This document shows, piece after piece, positions 16,261 to 22,146 of a stretch of DNA of 22,146 nt (its first letter is position 1; every line of letters begins with the position of its first letter). The position numbers were made by a program, and so were the translations under genes. The notes below the pieces were generated by a model, which searched no databases, was not told the DNA's origin, and saw nothing but the letters and a program-made list of their open reading frames with translations. This DNA comes from Oscillospiraceae bacterium (GTDB lineage: Bacteria; Bacillota; Clostridia; Oscillospirales; Ruminococcaceae), in NCBI GenBank assembly GCA_016302655.1, contig JAEDNF010000002.1:1-22146 (forward strand). The letters run 5' to 3'.

Positions 16261-16898
16261 TGAGATTTGATTTAGATATGCCCGCTTGGAAATGGCCGTT
16301 CTATGTTGCAAGACATCCGTTTGAAGGCTTTGAGGATCTGCGCTGGAAGAAAGCGTACAACACAAAGGTTTCAATGGTAATCGTTCTTTGCTTCTTCATA
16401 ATCACAGTCTGCCAGCAGGTAATGACCGGATTCCTTTTCAACACAAGCTATGTAAAGGTATTCAACATAGTGCCGCTTCTGGTGCAGACGATTATCCTGT
16501 TCTTCACATGGGTAATCGGTAACTGGTCACTGTGTACCTTGTTTGACGGCGAAGGCTCAGTCAAGGCGATATGCAGCGTCAGCGCATATGCACTTGTACC
16601 TTACCTCATCACTCAGGTAGTAGTAGTAATCGCAAGTAATGTCCTGCTTACAGGCGAGGCCGCATTCATTGTGTTCTTCCAGTATCTTGGAATACTCTGG
16701 AGCGTAGTGCTGATGATATCCGGTATAAAGACGGTTCATCAGTATTCGATACCCAAGACGCTTCTTGCGATGGTATTTACTGTAGCAGCAATGGTAGTAA
16801 TACTCTTCCTGCTCGTACTCTTACTCAGCTTGTTCCAGCAGGTTTACATTTTCGGTTTCTCTATCTATACAGAGTTGATGTACCGATTCAGTTTATAA
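16260..16898 (+). CDS. YIP1-family integral membrane protein
   Basis: A membrane protein of 212 residues with a short cytoplasmic N-terminus carrying the family-like ARHPFEGFEDLRWKK (17-31). About five membrane segments follow (roughly 36-57, 68-90, 108-130, 138-156 and 166-195). The layout and the phrase TWVIGNWSLCTLFDGEGS (83-100) fit the YIP1/DUF1282 group. Bacterial YIP1 proteins have no established biochemical role; eukaryotic relatives act in membrane traffic. The ATG at 16260 overlaps the preceding stop and follows GGGAGG by nine bases, so it is tightly coupled to the propeller/TPR gene. An assembly or scaffolding role in the transporter is a guess from position only. Confidence 0.75.
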   Translation: MRFDLDMPAWKWPFYVARHPFEGFEDLRWKKAYNTKVSMVIVLCFFIITVCQQVMTGFLFNTSYVKVFNIVPLLVQTIILFFTWVIGNWSLCTLFDGEGSVKAICSVSAYALVPYLITQVVVVIASNVLLTGEAAFIVFFQYLGILWSVVLMISGIKTVHQYSIPKTLLAMVFTVAAMVVILFLLVLLLSLFQQVYIFGFSIYTELMYRFSL

Positions 16899-16913
16899 GC
16901 GGAGGTGTGACAG

Positions 16914-19262
16914 ATGATTAAATTCAGAAAGAAATTACTTGCAGTTCTGCTCACAGCCGCAATGCTTATATCGATGAGTTCTGTAGTAGCGTGGTCTGAT
17001 GAACAGCCCGCAGATGAACAGACAACTCAGACAGAGCAGACAACCGAAGAAGATAATACTTCCGAAGAAGAAGACAGCAAGGACGACAAAAAGGACGAGG
17101 AGGATGTTCCCCGTACCGATGAAGAAGGCCTTGCCGAGATGAAGGTTATCGCTGAGAACAGCAATTATAAGCTGTATTTAAACGAAACCACAACAAACTT
17201 TGCCATTCAGTCAAAGAGCGACAACTATGTATGGTGGTCCAGTCCTCTAAATGCTGATAAGGACCCCAATGCAAAATCAGCGCAGAAGAAGAACATGCAG
17301 TCTCCCTTCTATGTAGTATACGGTGATACTTCAACGCATACTCCCGCAAAGCTGAATGCATACGAAGGCTCGATCAAGAGCAAGAAGTTCGATATTCAAG
17401 AAATTGAAAACGGCGTTAAGATCGTATATAAGCTTAACAAGATAGGCGTTGAGCTCCCTATGACAATTACTCTCAGCGAGGATAATGTCAAGGCAACGAT
17501 CGTAACCTCCGAAATCAAGGAGCATCAGACCGATGATTCCGCAAACATCGTTATTCTTGATATAGGAATCTGCCAGTTCTTTAATGCAGGATCGATGGAC
17601 GACAACGGTTATATGTTTGTACCCGACGGTTCAGGCGCTATCATCAACTACAATAACAGACGAGTAGATTCTCAGGCATATTACAACGAGGTTTACGGAC
17701 TTGATACTTCTGTGGGACTGCTTGAGCGTCCTTCAAAGACAGAGCAGGTTTATCTGCCTGTTATCGGCGCTGTAACCTACGGTGATAAGGTTCATCACGG
17801 ATTTATGGCAATTGCCGAGTCCGGTGACACCTGCGCCTCGGTAAATGCGGCTGTAAGCGAACAGAACTCAACATCCTACAACGATGTATGGTTCGAGTTC
17901 AAGGTAAGAAGCGAAGATACCTACTATATGGGTACCCGTAAGCTGAAGGTTTACGAGGAAGGCGCTATAGATCAGCCCGACCTGACTGTTGGATTCTATC
18001 CTCTCGCAAAAGAAGATCTTTCGTATGTTGATATAGCAAACAGCTACAGAGACTATCTTATCAACAATATAGGCTTCGGCAAGAATGATGTTGAAATCAA
18101 GAACAGCTTTTATCTTGACCTGTTCGGCGGCACGATAAAGACTCAGTCTATTGCCGGCTTCCCTGTAAATATGCAGACAGCGGCTACGACCTATGAGCAG
18201 GCACAGGATATAATCAAACAGCTTAACGAGCTCGGCGTTGACGATATCGTTACCACATACAACGACTACAACGGCGCCGGAATAATCGGTCTTATCTCTG
18301 CAGGAGTTGACTATTCAGGCACACTCGGCGGAAAAGGCGCTTACAACTCACTGAGCAGTTATGTTGACAGTGTTAACGGAAAGCTGTTCCCCAGTGTAGG
18401 CATCACTTATATGAAGGACAGCGGAAACGGTTACTCATATACGCTCAATGCCTGCAAGGCAACAACAAAGGCTTATGCCACAACAAATAACTGGGATATC
18501 GCATTCGGTATACCCAATCAGATAAGGCTCGTAACAAAGACAACTCTGTCGCCTTACTACTGGACCGACCTTTACAGAAAGCTGACAGAATCGTTTACAC
18601 GCGAGAACATCAAGACAATCAGCTTAGGCAATGCAACAACGCTCCTTTACAGCGACTTCAGCCGTGAGAAGTATTCACGCAACGATACGATGAATATTCT
18701 TGTTGAAGGCTACAAGAAGTTCAAGGATTCAGGCTTCACGCTTCTTGCAAGCGGAGCAAATGCATACGCCCTTCCCTACATCGATTATCTGACCGATGTA
18801 CCGGTAACTTCAAGCAACTTCGACCTGTTCGATTATGACATACCCTTCTATGAGATCGTTATTCACGGTTATCTGCCTTACACAACAAAGGCAATAAACG
18901 CAAGTGCAAATGCAAGCGATACAATAATGCTCGCACTTTCAACTGCAACACCTATCCACTACGATATGATGTATGCAGATCCTAACGATTTCACAGACAG
19001 CGATTACGAAACGCTCTTCTATTCAAACTACAAGGGTTGGCTCGAGCCTTCTGCAAAGGTTTACAAGCTCTATAAAGACGAGATAAGCGAATTTGCAGGA
19101 CTTAAGATTACCAACTACACCAGAATATCAAATGATGAGCTGGAGACCGAATTTGAAGGCGGAAAGACGATAAGAGTCAACACAAGAGAAATGACGCTTA
19201 AAGTCAACGGCAAGGACATCGATCTTGCACAATATGGACTGAAGGGAGAAACAGATGAATAA
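16914..19262 (+). CDS. Exported DUF5696 protein, glycoside-hydrolase-like fold
   Basis: A secreted protein of 782 residues. A signal peptide (1 to about 28) is followed by a low-complexity Glu/Asp/Thr linker (about 29-70). Region 75-365 is beta-rich and includes YMFVPDGSGAIINYNN (233-248), which recalls the N-terminal supersandwich of several glycoside hydrolase families. Region 395-690 alternates strands and helices like a TIM barrel: GVDDIVTTYNDYNGAG (441-456), YSDFSREKYSRND (579-591), LLASGANAYALPY (610-622) and IHYDMMYADPND (681-692). A small beta domain ends it. I recall this layout with DUF5696. No catalytic pair can be named, so enzyme activity is inferred from fold only. The ATG at 16914 follows GGAGGTG (16901-16907). 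Its end overlaps the next permease gene by 8 bases. Confidence 0.75.
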   Translation: MIKFRKKLLAVLLTAAMLISMSSVVAWSDEQPADEQTTQTEQTTEEDNTSEEEDSKDDKKDEEDVPRTDEEGLAEMKVIAENSNYKLYLNETTTNFAIQSKSDNYVWWSSPLNADKDPNAKSAQKKNMQSPFYVVYGDTSTHTPAKLNAYEGSIKSKKFDIQEIENGVKIVYKLNKIGVELPMTITLSEDNVKATIVTSEIKEHQTDDSANIVILDIGICQFFNAGSMDDNGYMFVPDGSGAIINYNNRRVDSQAYYNEVYGLDTSVGLLERPSKTEQVYLPVIGAVTYGDKVHHGFMAIAESGDTCASVNAAVSEQNSTSYNDVWFEFKVRSEDTYYMGTRKLKVYEEGAIDQPDLTVGFYPLAKEDLSYVDIANSYRDYLINNIGFGKNDVEIKNSFYLDLFGGTIKTQSIAGFPVNMQTAATTYEQAQDIIKQLNELGVDDIVTTYNDYNGAGIIGLISAGVDYSGTLGGKGAYNSLSSYVDSVNGKLFPSVGITYMKDSGNGYSYTLNACKATTKAYATTNNWDIAFGIPNQIRLVTKTTLSPYYWTDLYRKLTESFTRENIKTISLGNATTLLYSDFSREKYSRNDTMNILVEGYKKFKDSGFTLLASGANAYALPYIDYLTDVPVTSSNFDLFDYDIPFYEIVIHGYLPYTTKAINASANASDTIMLALSTATPIHYDMMYADPNDFTDSDYETLFYSNYKGWLEPSAKVYKLYKDEISEFAGLKITNYTRISNDELETEFEGGKTIRVNTREMTLKVNGKDIDLAQYGLKGETDE

Positions 19263-20520
19263 TTCGAATTTCAACCCGAATGAAGAAATTGAAGCAATGA
19301 AGACGACCGATGCCGCCGAAATCCCCGAAAACGAGACTGACGCTCAGGCAGTTCCTGCCGCAGAGCCGACAGAGGCAAGCGTTACCGAAGCCGAGACAGA
19401 AGCTGTTGCAGATACTGCCGAAGAGGCAGTGCCTGCACAGGTTATTGAAGCTGAGGCTGATGCTCCGGGCGCAGAGCTCGAAGCTGTACCTTCAGCAGAC
19501 ATATCGGCTGCCGAAGCAGCTCTGAACGCTGCAGGTGAAGAGATCGACATCCGTCGTCAGAAACCCAGAAAAGAGCAGAAGATAAAGAAAAGCCGCATCT
19601 CTTACGAGAAGAAAAAAGGCCTTTATGGCTACGGCTTCATAGCAATATGGATCGTCGGTTTTATCTATATGTTCCTTATACCGATCATCCAGTCTGCGTG
19701 GTACTCTCTGAGCTTCACAGAGCTTGTTACCACGCCCGAACAGATGGAAAAGAGAGGCATGACCTCAGCAGGTATCTATACCGAGTGGAACAACTTCGGT
19801 AACTACGAAGAGGCTCTGTTCAAGGATCAGAACTATCTGCCCAAGCTCACCGAGTCACTCGGTGCGATGGTGCCTCAGGTAGTAGTCGTAATGATATTCT
19901 CGCTGTTCATCGCACTTCTTCTTAACCAGAAGTTCAGAGGCAGAACACTCGCAAGAGCGGTATTCTTCCTGCCGGTACTGGTAGCGACAGGTCCCGTACT
20001 TGCGGTAATTCGAGGAGATATTTCGACAAACGGTATCTCAAGCGGTGAGCAGTTCAGCTCGCTGTTCCAGACCGACCTTGTTGATGAGCTGCTGTCATTC
20101 CTCGGTATCTATAACCTGAATGAACAGCTGACCACTACGATACAGACGATAACGAGTGACATCTTCAACCTGTTGTGGAGCGCCGGTATTCAGATTCTGA
20201 TATTCCTTGCGGCACTTCAGCAGATACCTGTTTCCGCAAAGGAAGCGGCTGCTATGGAGGGTGCAACAGGCTGGGAGTTCTTCTGGAAGATCACCTTCCC
20301 GATGATAAGCCCGATGATATTGGCGAACTTGATATACACCGTAATCGATACATTCATCGATTCGGAGAACCCGGTAATGTCACTTGTGCTTGCACAGTCG
20401 AGAGCTCTTAAGTACGGCTTGTCCGCTGCGATGGCATGGATCTACTTCCTTATCATTGCGGTTGCACTGGCAATCATAGTCGCGATCGTATCAAGATTCG
20501 TATTCTATGAAAATGATTAA
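19255..20520 (+). CDS. MalF-type ABC sugar permease, second pair, with long acidic N-terminal tail
   Basis: A permease of 421 residues, well over the usual 290-310. The first 95 residues are disordered and Ala/Glu-rich (for example AVADTAEEAVPAQVIEAEAD). A basic stretch (100-121) comes next, and then the first membrane span at about 125-147. Further spans lie near 205-223, 232-252, 305-321, 350-370 and 393-414. The coupling loop is KEAAAMEGATGWEFFWKITF (329-348) followed by PM, a good EAA match. The charged tail should be cytoplasmic under the positive-inside rule. ATG 19255 lies inside the end of the DUF5696 gene, with GGGAG upstream, and the two genes overlap by 8 bases, implying translational coupling. 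It is divergent from the first MalF-type subunit rather than a recent duplicate. Confidence 0.92.
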   Translation: MNNSNFNPNEEIEAMKTTDAAEIPENETDAQAVPAAEPTEASVTEAETEAVADTAEEAVPAQVIEAEADAPGAELEAVPSADISAAEAALNAAGEEIDIRRQKPRKEQKIKKSRISYEKKKGLYGYGFIAIWIVGFIYMFLIPIIQSAWYSLSFTELVTTPEQMEKRGMTSAGIYTEWNNFGNYEEALFKDQNYLPKLTESLGAMVPQVVVVMIFSLFIALLLNQKFRGRTLARAVFFLPVLVATGPVLAVIRGDISTNGISSGEQFSSLFQTDLVDELLSFLGIYNLNEQLTTTIQTITSDIFNLLWSAGIQILIFLAALQQIPVSAKEAAAMEGATGWEFFWKITFPMISPMILANLIYTVIDTFIDSENPVMSLVLAQSRALKYGLSAAMAWIYFLIIAVALAIIVAIVSRFVFYEND

Positions 20521-20532
20521 GGAGGTGTAGTT

Positions 20533-21801
20533 GTGAGCGAAAAAGATTTAGAACAGTTCGGTGTTGATGCACAGCAGACTGATGATGCAGCCGCAGCTGC
20601 ACCTGCCGATGAGGCTACAACCGAGGCAATCGGAGAAGCAATAGCAGAGATAAACGGCGAAGCAGACGCTGCACAGGCTGAGGCAAAAGACGCCGACGCT
20701 CTTGAAGTAGGCGTGATCAAGCCCATTCAGACCGGCAAGGCAGAGTCCAAGCGTGCTTTAAAGAAAGCCGAGAAGAAAAAAGCCAAGGAAATGAAGAATA
20801 TCTACCATGTGAGCAACTGGCAGATAATCAAGAATTACCGTAACTACAACGCACAGGAAAGAAAGCACTACAAGTACATCTTCCGCAGAAGAATAACCGA
20901 TAAGGTTTGGCCTGTATTCCGTTTCCTTATCCTGTTCGGACTGGGCTTCGTAATTCTGTACCCCATGCTCTATATGCTTTCTACAGCGATAAGACCTCAG
21001 GCAGAAATGACTGACCCGTCGGTAATGTGGATACCCAAAGAGGTAACCTTCAACAACTTCGTTGTAGTATGGCAGGCAATGGACTTCCCGAAGGTACTTT
21101 TACAGACGGTACTTATAAATGTCGTATGTTCGATGATACAGGTCGTTACCTGCGGTATAACCGGTTACGGCTTTGCACGATTCAAGTTCAAAGGCCAGGG
21201 ACTCCTGTTCGGTCTGGTAATACTCCAGATCATCGTTCCCGTTCAGATCATACTGATACCCCTTTATATGCAGTTCAGATTCTTCGATATATTCGGAATC
21301 ATCAAGCTGTTCACAGGCAACGCAGTTAACCTTGTAAGTACGCCTATGGCACTTTATTTACAGGCGTTCTTCTGCAACGGTATCAGAGCAGGCTTATTCA
21401 TCCTTATCTTCAGACAGTTCTTCAGAGGACTGCCCAAGGAGCTTGAAGATGCCGCTTATCTTGACGGCTGCGGACCTTTCATGACATTTATCAGAGTAAT
21501 GGTGCCCAATGCAAAGACATCATTCCTGACCGTATTCATCTTCTCTATCGTTTGGTACTGGAACGACTCTTATGTAACGGGTATGTTCTTCAACGATCCT
21601 TATACGATAGCTATGGAGATCGATAAGCTCGGAACCACCGTAATGAAGTTCCTCACCGGTGAAGTCAACGGTATGGCGAGCGACTACCTCGTATATATCG
21701 AGGCAGGCTGTCTTATGTCGTTGCTGCCGATACTCATTATGTACATCATACTGCAGAAGCAGTTCATTGAAGGCGTTGAGCGTTCAGGTCTTGCAAACTG
21801 A
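20533..21801 (+). CDS. MalG-type ABC sugar permease, second pair, with long charged N-terminal tail
   Basis: A permease of 422 residues, about 130 longer than typical. The first 58 residues are Ala/Glu/Asp-rich (for example EAIAEINGEADAAQAEA). A strongly basic helical stretch (68-120, with KRALKKAEKKKAKE) comes before the first span at about 128-150. The coupling loop is EDAAYLDGCGPFMTFIRVMV (305-324) followed by PNA. The core matches the MalG group, with the last spans near 330-350 and 388-408. GTG 20533 follows GGAGGTG (20521-20527), which begins on the base after the previous stop. The matching tail style of this subunit and its partner suggests the two tails work together. It is the last gene of the operon. 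Confidence 0.92.
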   Translation: MSEKDLEQFGVDAQQTDDAAAAAPADEATTEAIGEAIAEINGEADAAQAEAKDADALEVGVIKPIQTGKAESKRALKKAEKKKAKEMKNIYHVSNWQIIKNYRNYNAQERKHYKYIFRRRITDKVWPVFRFLILFGLGFVILYPMLYMLSTAIRPQAEMTDPSVMWIPKEVTFNNFVVVWQAMDFPKVLLQTVLINVVCSMIQVVTCGITGYGFARFKFKGQGLLFGLVILQIIVPVQIILIPLYMQFRFFDIFGIIKLFTGNAVNLVSTPMALYLQAFFCNGIRAGLFILIFRQFFRGLPKELEDAAYLDGCGPFMTFIRVMVPNAKTSFLTVFIFSIVWYWNDSYVTGMFFNDPYTIAMEIDKLGTTVMKFLTGEVNGMASDYLVYIEAGCLMSLLPILIMYIILQKQFIEGVERSGLAN

Positions 21802-21824
21802 TCTGCAAAAAGTCAATACAAATC

Positions 21825-21849
21825 AAGGCGTACCTTCGGGTGCGCCTTT
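21825..21849 (+). terminator. Probable operon terminator with UUCG tetraloop
   Basis: AAGGCGTACC (21825-21834) pairs with GGTGCGCCTT (21839-21848), 10 bp with one G-T pair, closed by a stable TTCG loop. It lies 23 bases after the last stop. The T tract is only three Ts before a C, so termination may be incomplete. Confidence 0.65.
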
Positions 21850-22146
21850 CAGCTTGTCGGAAAAGTTTATGTTTTGAAATAGTAAAGCAAGCTTTAGAAC
21901 TCTAACTGCTAATCGCTACTAACTTTTGCTGTTTTAAGTGCTTCTCCAAATATGCTATCACAAACTATGAAATACGACTTTACACCAACCTGTAGCTTGA
22001 GGCACTATCCCAACCTACTTTCTGCGTAAGCAGAAAGCAATATGTCGAGGGTTAAAACTGCGCAAGCAAACGCAAAAGGTGACTATCGTATACGCTATTG
22101 CTAAGTGGCACTCTCGTCGAAACGAGTTCCGCTTATTCCGATTTTT
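21850..22146. other. Non-coding, hairpin-rich stretch at the window end
   Basis: No credible ORF is found on either strand over about 300 bases. The DNA carries several small perfect hairpins: CTTTCTGC-GTAA-GCAGAAAG (22018-22037, a GNRA-type loop) and CTCGT-CGAA-ACGAG (22113-22126), plus a GC-rich element near 22060-22075. Its base composition differs from the coding DNA around it. It may be a dispersed intergenic repeat or part of a structured RNA that continues beyond the window. No known RNA family was recognised. Confidence 0.4.

Noticed and set aside
1..22146. CRISPR array, prophage, insertion sequence, tRNA or rRNA genes
   Set aside because: No regularly spaced direct repeats, integrase/transposase genes, or tRNA/rRNA sequences were recognised on either strand.

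Overview
The window looks like chromosomal DNA of a low-to-mid GC gut Clostridia bacterium. The best guess is the Ruminococcaceae/Oscillospiraceae, for example a [Eubacterium] siraeum- or Ruminococcus-like organism. This rests on Firmicutes-type PheS with a four-Cys insert, strong AGGAGG-type ribosome binding sites, frequent GTG/TTG starts and GGGGC...GCCCC intergenic hairpin repeats. The species is inference. Every convincing gene is on the + strand.

Region 1 (1-597): the last codons of a gene entering from the left, a terminator, a hairpin-rich repeat block, a second near-copy of the terminator, then a near-consensus promoter and a roughly 180-nt leader. Region 2 (598-5368): pheS and pheT (both phenylalanyl-tRNA synthetase subunits), then a PrsA/SurA-like lipoprotein, closed by a strong terminator. 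Region 3 (5395-7308): an ABC-F (YdiF/Uup-like) ATPase. Region 4 (7309-7821): 513 bases without a convincing gene, holding a perfect TTGACA-17-TATAAT promoter, a 16-bp palindrome just upstream and a leader with competing hairpins.

Region 5 (7822-21801) is the main interest: a single co-directional unit of nine genes with small gaps or overlaps. It encodes two LolD/MacB-type ABC ATPases, the second carrying a C-terminal AbrB/SpoVT-like domain. It also encodes a 1052-residue exported solute-binding protein with two beta-sandwich modules in front of a MalE-type domain, and two different pairs of MalF/MalG-type permeases. The second pair carries long acidic Ala/Glu-rich cytoplasmic tails. Between the pairs lie a membrane-anchored NHL-propeller/TPR protein, a YIP1-family membrane protein and a DUF5696 protein that looks like a glycoside-hydrolase-type fold. 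I see no MalK-type ATPase (none has a MalK-like C-terminal regulatory domain), no FtsX/MacB permease, no regulator and no lipobox on the binding protein. My reading is a non-canonical carbohydrate uptake, or surface glycan-handling, machine in which LolD-like ATPases drive MalFG-like permeases. This pairing is inferred from synteny, not shown. From memory, the combination of DUF5696, YIP1 and sugar permeases recurs in other Firmicutes, but I know of no functional description.

Region 6 (21802-22146): a UUCG-capped hairpin that probably ends the operon, then a non-coding stretch rich in small perfect hairpins that may be a dispersed repeat or a structured RNA.
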